Below, one piece after another: positions 22,401-34,748 of a stretch of 64,000 bases of DNA. The notes beneath the pieces were generated by a model. The model was not told where the DNA came from. It ran no database searches and saw only the letters and a program-made list of their open reading frames with translations. The position numbers and the translations under genes were made by a program. Numbering within the stretch: position 1 is the stretch's first letter; every line of letters starts with the position of its first letter. This DNA comes from Pleodorina starrii (taxonomy: Eukaryota; Chlorophyta; Chlorophyceae; Chlamydomonadales; Volvocaceae), in contig BRXU01000006.1 in assembly GCA_030267565.1 (NCBI GenBank), forward strand, positions 112,001 to 176,000, written 5' to 3'.

Positions 22401-25400
22401 AGCAGCAGCAGCAGCAGCAATGGATGACGAAGCAGCGGCGGAAAAGCAGGGTGGTCTCGACGATGGCCGGCGGGAGGAGGAGGTCGGGACGATGGAGGCT
22501 GAGCGGGAGGGTGGCAACGACGGCGAGGGGGAGGGCGGCGGCGGGGACGACGAGCCGTCGAGCCCGGGCGACGAGGAGGTACGGCACTGCACGGGGAGGA
22601 AGGAGAGACACGAAAGCGCGGCGGTGGAACGGGGGGGGGACGACGTTGGTGGTGTTGGACAACGGGGCCAGCAATGCGTGTCGTACCAAACTTACGGTGC
22701 CTTCGCGGGCAGGAGGGGCGAGTGTGGGTTGGCTGGTGGCAGCCTTCGGCTTAACGAGACAGAACGCAGAACGAGACTCGGGGGTCTGTGGAGTGGAGAC
22801 CGAAGAGGCCGTCTCCGCACACCCACTGTCATCGGTGCGCTTGGGTGCCCCTGTCCGTGTGCGGTTTCCCTGCTCCCCTGGCTTTGTGTGAGAGGTGCCT
22901 ACCGAGACTCCACCTGTGGAGCTCTGCCGTCCTGCTGCCTTTGCGTTGCCTCTCCGTTGCCTTCCCGCCGCCTTTCCACCCTCATCTGCCGCGCCGCGCG
23001 TTCCTTTTCGCGTCGTCGTCGTCGTCGTTGTCGAGGGAGGGCCCCACCGCAGCTTCGCCAACACCAAGTGCAGGCCGCGATAGTGAAAGGCCCATCCTCC
23101 TGCGTTTCTCTCCCTACCCTCCGCCCGAATGTAGGACGCGAACGACGATGAGGAAGGTGAGGACGAGAGTGGCGAGGACGAGAGTGGCGACGCTGAGGAG
23201 GCCAGCACCGACGACGCGGGGGGCTCCGAGCCGAAGCCGGCCCAGCGGCAATCCAACCGGGCGGCCGCCGCAGCCGGGGCCGCCGGCGACAGCGGCAGCG
23301 GCAGCGACAGCGGCAGCGACGAGGGCCAAAGCAGTGACGGCTCCGGCGGCAGCAGCGACGACAGCGATGTGCAGGTCGTGGGGGAGGTGGCAGCGCCGGC
23401 GGCGGCGTCGCGGGGCCGCGGCCGGGGCCGCGGCCGCGGCCGCGGAGCTCGCGGCCGGCGGCCGAAGGCCGCCGGCCGTCATGGCGGCCGGCCGGCCGGC
23501 CGCGGCCGGGGCCGCGGCCGCGGCGCCCGGCGTGGCGACGGCGACAGCAGCTCCTCGGATGAGGAAGGGGACGGGACGGCTTCGAGTGACGGCGACGCCG
23601 GTGACGTCGGAGTCCCGGCGGCGGGCGCGAGCCCAGCAGCTCCGCAGCGCGGGCGCGGCCGTGGCCGCGGCCGCGGCCGCTCTGGCCTGCAACCACGCAC
23701 CGCCGCCGCCGCCGCCAAGCCCTCGGGAAGCGGACCTATGGACGATTCGGACGCGGCGGCGGCGCTGATGATGCTGAATCATGACCCCACCGGTGCCGCG
23801 GCCGCCATTGCCAGCAGGCAGTCGCCGCCGCCGCCGCCATCTCTGGCAGCGGACGGGCAGCAGCAGCAGCCGCTGCAGGCGCCGCCCGCAGCGGCGGCGG
23901 CGGCGGCGACTGCCGCGGCGGACGCAAGCGGTGGGGCGGAAGGCCCTGGGGCTGACGTGCCGATGGAGGAGGCGGCACCGGCGGCGCCGGTCGAGCCGAC
24001 CGCGGCCCTCGGCAGCGCAGCCGACCAGCCAGGGACTGGGAAAGCAGCAGCGCAGCCGCCGCCGCCGCCGTCAGCGCGGGAAACGGGGCCAGCGCCGGCG
24101 ACAGCTGAGGACGGCGCAGCAGCTGCGGCAGCAACGGATGGTGCCGGTGGTTCGCACGCCCCGGCGGCGGCAGCGGCGGGCCCTGGGGCAGACATGCAAT
24201 CGAATCCGCCGCGGCGGGGCCCACCTCCTGCCGCCACAGCCCCCGGCGCCGCTGCTGGTGATCAGCCGCAACGACACCAGCGACCGCCGCAACCGAGGGA
24301 ACAACAGCAGAAGGAGGGGCGAGGCATGGGCGGGCCGGATGGCTCAGCGGCGGCGGCGGCCCCGGCGAATGGGCCCCCGCCGAGGCCGGCGGCGTCAGCC
24401 ACCGCCGCCACCGCCGGGGCCCCGGCGCCGTCCGCCGCTGGGCAGCAGCGGCAACAGCAGCAGCGGCTGAGCCGGCTTGGTGCCATGGAGGCCGGCTGTA
24501 CCGTGTTCGCGGACGCGGCGGCACGGGGCGCAGATTCGGCGCTGCTGGCGCAATGGACAGATACGCTGGCTCAGGTCCTGGAGTTCTACGATACGGACCC
24601 GGTGAGTGTGTTGAATGGCAGGTTGGAAGTATTGTACGGCGGTACGGAATCATACGGCGGTACGGAAATATACCACTGGTCACGGCGCGTGTTTGGGTGT
24701 TCCCCGAGGCGCCGGATGCGTCGCAACGGAAGTCGGCGGGCGGGCGGGCGGGCGGGCGGGCGGGCGGGCGAGGAGCAGCGGGCTATCCTTCCCCGGGGAC
24801 ACGGACGCGCGCTGCTGGGACGGAAGCCCGGCTTGCCGTGCTGTGGTGCAATCGTTGCGTGCTCGGAAGGTCATTGCATGCTCAGTCCACGCAACCTCGC
24901 TGCGTCGTTGCGCCGCGTGTGGACCCGGGCGCGTACTACCAGACACTGTCTGGGCCCCAGCGCGCGCTAGGCCCAGCGGTCTCGTCTTGCCCTCGGAAAC
25001 CTGGGCACGGAAGGGCCGTGGCGCGGCGGCCCCCGGCCTCAAACGCGGTTTCGCCGCCTTTGCTTCTCGGAGGGAGGGAGGGAGCGAACATGACGCCGCG
25101 AAGAGCCCTCTCGGACTGCGTTTTCATGTACCCTCCCTACCCACATCCCCATATGCCCCCCCCCCCTGCGCTGGGGCCACCGCCACCGCCCCTCACCCCC
25201 GCGTCGCCTCCGTCCCACCGCCGCGGTCTCATTTGTTACCCCCAAAAAAACCCTAAACCCCCCCAAACCCCGCACCCCCACCTCCAGTCGGCCGCCGCCA
25301 CACTGGGCGCCTGCATCAACGGCTTGTCCATTACGCGCAAGTCCTCCGTGCCGCTTCCCGACCTGGAGGGGATGCTGCGGGGAGTCACGAAAATGCTGCA

Positions 25401-25455
25401 GGGCCTCGTAGCCAGCAGGAAACAGCAGCAGCAGCAGCAACGGCCTGCGCAGTAG
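16444..25455 (+). CDS. Large nuclear-type protein with AT-hook, PHD-like finger and acidic/RG-rich regions
   Basis: Exons 17116-17718, 17887-18635, 18930-19011, 19364-19567, 19818-19909, 20575-20646, 21108-22578, 23135-24601 and 25288-25455 join in phase, giving 1635 residues. A candidate upstream exon (16444-16606) ends in phase and adds LRCSLCDKR, which could pair with GFLCTAC as a zinc site. The true start was not found. In order: RGRPPRRPS, an AT-hook-like motif; Ala-rich linkers; then a PHD-like finger split over three exons. Its ligands are CVEC, CDSC, CAEC and CKYC, with Cys where His is usual. Next come an Asp/Glu-rich stretch (about 21200-21450), further acidic and Ala-rich segments, RG repeats (about 23405-23690), Gln/Ala/Pro-rich sequence and a helical C-terminus ending in poly-Gln. 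This composition suggests a chromatin-associated regulator. I do not recognise an orthologue. Confidence 0.75.
18826..18890 (+). repeat. Dispersed GC-rich repeat, diverged copy
   Basis: GTGGGTTCGTCGGCCAACG, CCGCCTCCCTGCCTTTGCT, GCGGTTGTGTTGTCGTTTCT follows the block order of the dispersed repeat. It lies in the intron before exon 18930-19011 of the PHD-like gene, so the repeat is not confined to one gene. Confidence 0.55.
19146..19340. repeat. 45-bp intronic tandem repeat, about four units
   Basis: TTTTGTCCGGTTCCGTCCCG, TCACGCCACGCCGCGCCACG, TTGTG repeats with almost no change. The array ends only about 20 bases before the acceptor of exon 19364-19567, so it occupies the branch-point and pyrimidine-tract region of this intron. 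Confidence 0.9.
20650..20776. repeat. Intronic tandem repeat of GTGCTGTGTGCT units
   Basis: About seven imperfect units of roughly 18-20 bp (CCGTGCTGTGTGCTTGTGG and variants) start just after the donor of the exon that carries the PHD ligands CAEC and CK. Confidence 0.75.
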
Positions 25456-28400
25456 CTGTCGGGGCCTCTCTCGCCGCCGCCAGCTGCAGGCGGCGTGCCG
25501 CGCCGCTCCGAAACACCGCCAGCTGCGGAGCGGCGCAGGAAGGCGTTGGCGGCCGGCAGCGGCCGCCGTCGTCGCCGTCGTCGTCGGCGGCGGTTGCGGC
25601 GGCGGCGGCGGCGGCGGTGCATGCGGTGCATTAGGTTGTTGGGTTCAGTGCAGTGCAGTGGGGGGACGGGGGAGGGGATGGCCTGCTGTGTGCGCAGGCG
25701 GCATTGTGGGGGCCAGGGAGGGGCTGTGGGTGCCGCGCATTGGATGCGTCGGTTGCCCCATCATGCATGCAATCCTAGAGCCGTTGTGTGGGTGGCATCG
25801 GTGGGGGGGGCGGGTAAAAGACACTCCTAGGAAGCACGCCGAGTTCGGCAGCGCGCGGCGGCATGAAGGATTCTTCTGGCTGCTGACTTAACACTCTGTT
25901 GATATGTTGCGATCGACCCCAGCGTAGGTAGGTTGACGGTGGTGACTTTAAGAGACAGTCAGTCCTTGAGTACGTCGTTACCCGGGCATTGTGGCGGTAC
26001 GGGCCGGTATAGGGTTTTACGGAGGAACGGGCCGGTATAGGCACCGGATAGGTACGACGGTCATTGGCAACTGTCCGGTGGCGTTGTTTGTCCTCCGGTA
26101 CAACAGCACAGCAGTTGCATGATTTGCAGGCGCTACAGGCGGGCCGGCTACAGGCAGGGTCCGTGTTGCCGTATGGTTCGCCGCTCCTCGGCAGATCCTC
26201 ACAAGCTCCTACTACACGTAGTGTCACTTGTACGGCTGCGGCGGCGCACAGTGTTTGCCGCCATTGTTTTAGAGGCTGTACCGTACAGCCGTACCGTTTC
26301 CATGCTACGAGGCTTCGTGTCGTGCCGTGCTATGCCGCCACGTCAGCATCTCAGTACCTCAGTCCCCGAGGTATCTCTTGAGGAGGGACGGGCCAAAGGC
26401 CGAAGGAATGGAGCATGGTCGGACGCAGTTCCACGATCCAGAATTTGTTATTGGGTCGCGACACCCGTAACGCCGCACCACGTAACAATAAACACCCAAC
26501 ATTGCATGCAAATCCCCGGAGTGCGCTGAGGTCCGCAGAACAGGGCAGAACTGATCGACGTCCCCCGCAATGTGCAATGCGTCGTAAGCGTTTGCGCGTT
26601 TTGTAAGCTGATGCTTCCGTATCGGTACCGGTACTTCCCAGAGCAGCGTTTGCGCAATGAAAGCAACTCAAATGCTCGAGCCCAGGCAGTAGTCAAGACG
26701 CCTGGACGTCAGGATGCCGCCTTGGCACGCTAGCGTGTTCAAGCTGCACTCATTGCCTCGGGTACCACACCCGCAGGGTCACGGCGGACGACGCGGCGGG
26801 TGTTACCTGGGATGCAGGTCGCCGACCCTTGTCAGTTGTCACACGGTTAGCAACGCGCGTAAGGCTTGCGATGGGAGCGAAACTGTGAAAGTTTTGGAAG
26901 GCGCGCAAATCTTTCCTCATCTTCAGCGGCTTTGCCCTGTGCTGCAGGCCCGGCATCAACTGTTGGAGGAGAGCCATCACAGCCCCCCAACAGTTCGCCG
27001 TTACACACGTGCTTTACTTGACTGGCTACTACTGGCTGGGCGTTGGGCGCTCTCGGAAGACACACACCAAGCTGGTATAATGGGGCCAAAGCCAATGGGA
27101 GCCCAGTTGGGATTTTCACTTTGATGGTGAAGCTTGGGTGTGTCTTCGGCGCCTTCTGAAGGCCGCCAGCGACGAAAACATAATGAGTGCAGTTGTTGGG
27201 CGTATAGAGCGTAGTGAGGACTCCTCGCCCGAATAAACATCCTGCAACTGTTGTACCCCCGCCCGAGTGCTTGTCTTACTCCTTTCCTTCTGTCCCGGAA
27301 AGGCCCGGCGCCCGGGCCCGGAATAGGATACACCAACCGACGACGGCGTTGCCAGGAGCGCATACGCTGATGTATTTATTGTGTTCTATAGAAAGCTATT
27401 ATTGTGAGGATCCCGGCAATGTAATGGAAAACATCGTGCGGGCTGTCGGACAGAGGTCACACAGTTGCGCAAACCTCGCGAAGCGCGCACAGCACATGTC
27501 TTCGTAAGCACTTTGGAGTGGCAAGTCGACTGCAGGTTGATCCTTCCAGCTGCTCCCATAATATTATCTAGTAAATGTTTTGCTGTGGTTCTATCTGTTG
27601 CCTCATGCCCTGGTGTAAACTCGCAACCGTTCCGAATGGCATGGCGGCAAGTGATGCCAGTACTGCGACCCTTCGATACCCATGTGAAGTGTCAGATATA
27701 AGGTGTACACAGACACATAATACCGGTGACCAGATGCGCGCCGTCGTTAAAAGACCGGGACGGCCAATCTGCTCCCTGTGACGCTCTCAATACTTCGCAC
27801 ATTTTGATAAGCAAAATGGCAACATATTCTTGTAATGAATAACTTTATCATCGCTGCATTAGACGCGACGACGCATGAAACACTTTCTAAAGCGCCCAAC
27901 GAAACCGCGAGGTCTCGGAGCGCAAGCCAGGTGCGAATCAACCGATTCTTTAATGCGAATGTCCTCCCAGAAATATACGCGCATAAATTTTTCACGAATT
28001 GTATTCATACAGTTATCCAATATATTGATTTCGTCTCCGTGAGCGGCCTGGCGCGTGTGCGATGTAGGAGCTGTCAATATACTTCCCGACCAACGCGGCT
28101 GACAGCAGGCTTGTTCAACAGCAATTAGCACCTGTCGCAGACCAAGAATATTATTCCAAGGAAGTTTTCAACGACGCCCAGCCTCTCCATCAAGGAACGC
28201 GTGGTTCAGCAGGTGCGCGCTCGCTGCATCCCACGAATAAAACGAACTCTTTGCCTCCGCTGAACTCAAGGCAGCGGCGCGCTTTGCATTTGTATCGCCT
28301 TATGAAAAACGTCCTCTGACATCTACCGGCATTTATGCCTACATGCATCCTTCCTTTTATCGGGGACACACGTGCCATGGTCATCGCGGTCATCCTCGCA

Positions 28401-28492
28401 CCACAGCGCCACACCTCGCACCTTTCTAACAGAGTTTGCGTTCCCTCACGATTCACTGCAGATAATTTGTTTGTGTCAAAGCATTCTACGCG
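25456..28492. other. Intergenic region, no gene seen
   Basis: No reading frame has coding character. The left part is probably the 3' UTR of the PHD-like gene; the first plus-strand TGTAA I see is at 26602-26606. The right part contains AT-richer sequence and presumably the promoter of the ATP-grasp gene. Confidence 0.45.
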
Positions 28493-31400
28493 ATGTCGAC
28501 AGCTTCGTATTCCAGCGAGGGCGGCGCGTGGTCGACGCCCATCCCCGCGGCCGTCTGCGAGCGGGTGTCCTTTGACGCCGAAGACAGCTTCACAGACCCC
28601 CTGGGAAGCAGCCCAGAGTCCACTTGCAGCCTCTTCGCCGGCATGGGCATCTACGGCACGTCGCCCGACACGCCCCTCCGGCCTTTCTTCCCAGATCCTG
28701 CCAGGGTGCGGCCTGAGGTGCGACCAAGGTTCGGGAGCCCTGCTTGGGCTCACCTTTCACGTGTATTTATTCACAGCGACACGATTTCTGCAAGATCACC
28801 AAAAAATACTCCTCTTCCCCTTTCATTACACAGCGAGGCACGGCAGCTCCAGTCTTACTTCCATTTTCTTTTCGCGCTTTTGACACGTTATGATGCTTCG
28901 CGCTTAGCCGTGATTGCGAGCTAACGACACTCTGCCCCGGCATGGAGACTCAACCCCTGTATTGGTACCGTACCCCACCTCGTTTGCGCCGCAGTCGAAG
29001 CCACAGCCCATCAGCGCCGTCCTGCCCTCCGCCTCCGCCTCCGCTGCCTCCACCGCCGCGCCGGCGGACACCTCCCCCGTCGAGCCCTCCCTGCTGCTCA
29101 TGTCGCTTCCGACGCTGCTGGGCTGCTGTGAGATGCTGGGCCACCACATGGAGGATCGATCCGACATCGCGAGGTGAGGAAAACGACGACTATGCTGTCG
29201 TACTGCCGTACGACGCACTGTGCCGTACATGCTACCGTGCTTGGCGCGACGAGCGCCCCGCCGAGTACGCGTGGCTCGTCGCAGAAAACGGGCTTAGTTG
29301 CGCGTAACCTGGCAGGTATCGGCGCTGCGCAGACACAGATCCGCCACGAGGCTGCTTCAGACCCGCAAGATATCACGTTGCGTCGCATTGCGTTGAGAAC
29401 ACGCCCCATGTGACCCTCCGCACTTCGAGGTTCTCAGCAGCCCTTACCTCTCACCCGTGACATTTACTCCCCCATCCTTCATGCCTCTCCCTCGCCTTCC
29501 CTTTCCCCCGCTGCGGTGACGTACCTCTTCACACCCCTCTCAAACCCCTCCTCTCTCCCCACAGGCAGCAAGACCCGCAGCTGCTTCGTGAGGTGCAGAG
29601 CGGCTCGGTTTCGGAGCTGCGCGACGCCAGCCAGCGGCCCCTGTTCGTGGTGGCCCCCCTGGACGTGCTGGTCACCCGGGACGCCGCCACGGGTGAGGTG
29701 ACCCACGGGTCGGTGAGACGACCCATGGGCCCTCAACAGCAAGCAACGTTTGGCCTCTGACGGGCGATGACGGACTGTGTCAGCGCCTTCAGCGTAGCGT
29801 ACTATCTTGTGGATATATAATAGCTCCCCTTGTCTCGCCTCCCAGCAATTTTGCGCCGTCATCCGGTGATTTGGTGGCCTGGAAAACACAAATCCCCCGA
29901 TCGATTCCTCTATTTCGCGCGCACGCAGGCTCCAATCAGTTCCACATTATCGAGATCAATGGCACGGGCATCAGCGGCCTTACCAACATGGCGGATGAGG
30001 CGGTGGAGCACGTACTGCAGTCCTTCAGGTGGGTGGGTCAATGGAGCAGTACGTGCATCCGTACAACCGTACAACCGTACATTTTCGGCTGTGGTGCCCC
30101 GCCCGTTGCGTGTGTGCGTGCCTGTGCTTGTGCTTGTGTATGTACCTTACTGGCGACTGCTGGGCACCACCCCGTCATTGTACGGTATTGCGCCCGGGGG
30201 AGGGACGAAATGCACACCAGCAGCCGTGTGAGGGCCGCACGCGCGGATGCCCTGAGCCGCGGGCGGACCCGGCAAAGCCCTCTGTCAGCTGCCCTCTCCA
30301 CTCCCGCCTCTGTCTCGCTCCCTCCCTCACTCACTCTCGGTACCTCTTTCTCTCTATCTCTGTGCCTCCCTCTCTTTCTTTCTCCCCCTCCATATTCTGA
30401 GCCGCCATAGTGTAGACGCCACCACGTCTATCAACGCAACCCCAAAATCATCCCAACATCCCACGGTTCGCATTTGTAACCCGCCAACCGCCAACCACCC
30501 CGACAGTGACCTGGCGGCCCACATGACTCAGTCGGACGTGTTGGTGCTCGTAGCCAGTAGCGGCCAGGAAACCTACCCGCCCGTCAGCCGTACACTGCAC
30601 GAAAAGATGTTGTACGTGGAAGCGCTCAAGAGGGGCTTCGAGGCCACGGGTGGGTGCGTGATGGTGGTTGTCGGTTGTCGGTTATCGGTTGGGTTCGTCG
30701 ACCGGTACGTTGGCTAGCTGATTCCATTGTCCTGTGTTCGACGGTGTACTGGCATATCTGGAGGCGGTCGTGTCACGCTTCCCACTCCCCAGGCAGTCTC
30801 CGGCCTCCCCTGTCCAAACCCACCTGCCCCTGCTTCGCTCTGTCCACCCCGTATCCCCCTCGACCCATTCAGGCCGCCCCGTCCACATCACCAATATGAC
30901 TCGATTGGAGAAGCGACCCGAGAGCATGCCGCCCTCCGGCCCCACCGTGGTGTTGGGCTACATGAAGCAGTTCCGCGCCAATTTCATGATGGACGGACCC
31001 ACGGGTCGTCTCATGCTCTTCGGACGCCAGGTACGGCCGGTGCGCGTGCGCGTGCTCCTCGTAGCCCTGGGCTGATCTTCAGGGGGTTAGTTTTGTTTTG
31101 CACACATCGTGCCGAACAGTTGAGGCGGGCATTCCATCAGTTTGTACCTTGGCGGCAACGAGCTGAAAATGGGTATTAAATGTTGCTGCGCCGGCGGTGG
31201 CTGGGGTCCGTTTTCTTCTTGTGTGTTGGTTCTTAGGGTCGCTTTTGGTTTGGGGTAAAAAACCCAACCTCTGGGTCCACTGTTCACCGATTCATTCCTT
31301 CATCCGTTCGTTGTTCGTTCATTCAGGTTCACGCCGCCATCAACGACCGCTTCGTGCTCAACACCTGTTACCAATTCGACCACCGATTGGATCTCAACGC

Positions 31401-33214
31401 GTTCCGGGGGTACAACGCCGGGTACGCGGCGGGCGCCGACAAGGTACGACGCAAGTACGACATGTACGGCATGGGATCGATGCAGCAGGCCCCTGATATC
31501 GACATGCCTTCCCAGAGCGGCGGCGGGCGCCTTGGTTTTGCGGTCGGGGGTGGCCATCGCGTGAATGCGAGTACGAACACGGTCGAGGTGTACGCTGGTG
31601 TATGCCCCACTGCAATGACAATGCCAGACAATGGATAAGAAGGTTACCATTTGCGTTGCATTTCGTTTATTTGCGGTGTGTGGTGTTGTGACGTACGTAG
31701 ATATGTACGTACAACATCGTGATCGTGCCGCACGTGTCGTACAGGGCGTCGCGTATGAGCTGTACAACCAGTTCTTCGGGTCGGAGGAGCTGGGGGCGCA
31801 CTTCACCTGCATGGCGCCCGCCATCAACTTCAGGTACGACAACTTGCCGTACATACCACGCTTCCGGAACGCCAGAAGCAAAAGCACGTCCGGCCCGCAC
31901 GCACGGGCACGACTCCACTTGCTCCTGGCACTTATCTGGCCCCGCCGCCGGCTTCCCCATTTCCTGAGGAGCCCGCTGTATCCCCTTCCCGCTCGCCTAA
32001 CTTTGTATCCAGTCCGCGCATCGTAGCCAGCCCCCGCACATACGGTAGCCCCCGCACATACGGTATGTAGCCAACCAGCCCTGTTACTTCTGAACCCGCA
32101 TCCGACTCCCCCAATTTTGGGATGGAGGACCCGCACAACTCCAATACACACACGCCCGGCACACGGTGATAATTGTAAACCAATGTCCAAATCCTAACAA
32201 ACATAAACATAAACGTGCAGGCGCGCCCGCACCCGTACCGAGCTCATCTCCACGATCCAGGCCTGGCTGCAGTGCAGCACCAAGCCCGCCGTCATCAAAC
32301 CCCAGGTACGGCGCTCTGTCGTACGAATCCCGTACGATTGCAGTTTTCCAGGAGTCATGAAAATTTTCCCAAATGTGGCGGCAGCGCTGCATAGGCCCGC
32401 TAACGAACGTTCGCCAGAGCTTTTGTGCTTTTGTGCGTCTTCAGTCAGCGGGCTCACCCAGCCACACCCACTCACTCACCCACGATCTACCCAACTTTGT
32501 ACAACGGGTCTGCACCTTCTACTTTTTTTACTCCCGAGTATGTCCTACCATTTCTGTCCTCTGTCCTACCGTGCTCTTTTTTGACTTGACTTGAGTCTGG
32601 CATGACTCGACCTGACTGGACCGCCGTACATTCACGCCAGGGCACCGGCTGCGGCCACGGCATCGAGTTCTTCTTCGGCAACTCCTCCTCCTCCTCCTCC
32701 TCCTCCTCCTCCTCTTCCTCGTCTTGGGCAGACACCGCAGCCAAAGTACGTACGTGTGTGTATGTGTTTGCATGTGTGCGTGTCTGCTTGTGCACGTGCT
32801 TGCATGTTTGCGGGCTTGTGCGGGCACCATACTGGGGGCCCTGTTGTCCGGCGGTTGGAGAAAGACCAAGATACACGGAAACCTCCCTGTCCGCACTGTC
32901 TGAATGTGCGTCGGGTTGTGGCTTACTTGATTCAAGGATAGCACCTTTTGCGATTATTATGACCTTTTGCATGCAGCGCGTGAGTACCGATCCCAATTAT
33001 TGTAGTAGTAATCAGCGTACATGTGTACAGCGTACGGCGGCGATTCCCTGTCCGTACACGTTGTACGACGCAATACCTGTCGTACATCCACACAGGTCGA
33101 CCGCGCGCTCCACTCCGTCGCCTCCAACTACAACCTCCAGTGCGGTGGTCTGCCGTACACAGTCTGCGAATACCTCGACACTGCCACCATCGACGCGACC
33201 GCCGCCACCGGCGG

Positions 33215-33245
<31 letters not shown>

Positions 33246-34748
33246 GCCGCTGCCACCGCCGCCGGGGCCGCCTGTTCGCTGCACTCCAACAAAGTGGGTC
33301 ACAAGTTCGAGCTGCGGATTGTGGTGTACCGCTGCGGCTCCGAGCTGCGCGCCTTTCCATCGATCGCAAAGGTGGGTGTGGCCGTGTGGGTGATGACATG
33401 AGTCATGGGTGGGGGGGTGGGGGGGTGGGGGGGGGGGGCTGCGCGGGCGGGAGTGCTTGGCGGCGGGGCGTGGCTTGGAGCGGGCGGGAGGGCGTTTTGG
33501 AGGGGTTGCCTGAATCACGTCGATTGGGCGCCTTCAAACCGATGTTCTTCAACCCGGCCGCCCTTACGCCATCCCGCGCTCAAACCCACCCGCGCTCAAA
33601 CCCACCCACACCCACCCACTGCACGCGTGCTCATCCCCGCCCGCGCTCACCCACGCACCCGCGCTAGCTCATCCGCCCAGTTGCCCAGCCATCCGCCCAT
33701 CCACCCACCCACCCAACCCTCCCAGGTCGCCCGCGAGGCTTTCGACCCGCACAACCCCGACAACAAGAAGTCCCTCATCAACAACATCACCACCAGTGCC
33801 AAAGAAACCGCACAGGTGAGGCGGGTCCGTGCCAATCAAGTGCGTTGGGCATCCGGGTGGGTGGGTGGGCGGGTGGACGCGGTACGGTACTGGATGCGGT
33901 ACGGTACTGGATGCGGTACAGTACTGGATGCGGTACGGTACTGGATGCGGTACGGTACTGGATGCGGCACGGTACTGGATGCAGTACGGCGATCATACAT
34001 CGCAACTCCGTAAGCTGGGCTATGCTCCGGGGTGGGGGCGGGCGGGCAGTAGGAGGTAGGGTGCAAGAGGGGATCGTGCGGGCGGGAGGGGACAGTAGGC
34101 AGTAGGCAGGGGGTTTTGCAGCAATACTCGCGCGGGCGGGGGCGCGGGCGGGGGCGGGGGCGAATGCTTGGGGTGTAGTATCCTGGGTAGTGTCCAGCAT
34201 GTATCTGACATGTTCCGATCGGGTCTTTGCTGAAGGCGCATACAACAAGGGGTCTGCAAGCGCGGGCGAACCGGGGTGGGTAGCTATATATGGGGTGCGA
34301 CAACCACGGCACGCTCCAGGTTGCGGTGCTGGCAGATGCGCCCTGGTTGCTTGGGTCATAGCATTATACACCCGCACTCTCCGACTTAGGGCGGATGGAC
34401 GGCAGCACGAGAGGCAGGAAATGCTGGTCACCAAATGCTACCCTATCGGTATGCTAGCCAGCTACCCCTGCATCGTGTTACCTGCTGATCCCATTTGCCC
34501 TGACCCGCCCACATCTCCCGCACGTACCACACCGCACCCCACCACACCCCACCCCGCAGTCCGGACAGGAGTTCCTGCTGCCGCTGTGCAACCCGGGCAC
34601 GCTGTCGCTGCTGGGCATCAGCCGGGGAGAGCTGGCGGAGTTGTGCGCCGCCTGCACGCGCTTCATGCGGTTCGTGGTGGACCAGGTGCAAGACAACCCG
34701 GGCCTGTTTGGACTGCCCGCCGCGAATCCGGAGTACGAGCGGCGGTGA
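28493..34748 (+). CDS. ATP-grasp domain protein, probably circularly permuted
   Basis: Thirteen exons join in phase to 623 residues: 28493-28705, 28995-29173, 29565-29692, 29929-30028, 30507-30649, 30873-31030, 31327-31443, 31745-31833, 32221-32305, 32641-32745, 33096-33371, 33726-33815 and 34560-34748. An alternative first donor at 28717 adds four residues. ATP-grasp signs are KPAVIKPQGTGCGHGIEFF at about 397-415 (nucleotide-binding Lys and Gly-rich loop), ELRIVVYRCGSELRAFPS at about 511-528, and LINNITTSA at about 548-556. The metal-binding Glu-x-Asn element that normally ends the fold occurs instead near the N-terminus: PLDVLVTRDAATG followed by FHIIEINGTGISGLTN at about 178-193. That order indicates a circular permutation. 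A run of 14 Ser and an Ala/Thr-rich run interrupt the domain. Enzymes of this fold ligate a carboxylate to an amine or similar using ATP; the substrate is unknown. Confidence 0.85.
33880..33985. repeat. 17-bp intronic tandem repeat GGTACGGTACTGGATGC
   Basis: About six units of GGTACGGTACTGGATGC, some with GGTACAGTACTGGATGC or GGCACGGTACTGGATGC, lie in the last intron of the ATP-grasp gene, shortly after the donor at 33816. Confidence 0.85.

Noticed and set aside
21114..24683. Long minus-strand Ser/Ala- and Arg/Pro-rich frames
   Set aside because: Shadows of the GC-rich acidic and RG-rich exons of the PHD-like gene. The plus-strand exons join in phase with proper splice sites; the minus frames show no domain.
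27835..28128. Frames on both strands near 28 kb with moderate length
   Set aside because: AT-richer sequence without third-position bias, domain motif or splice partners; length is within chance.
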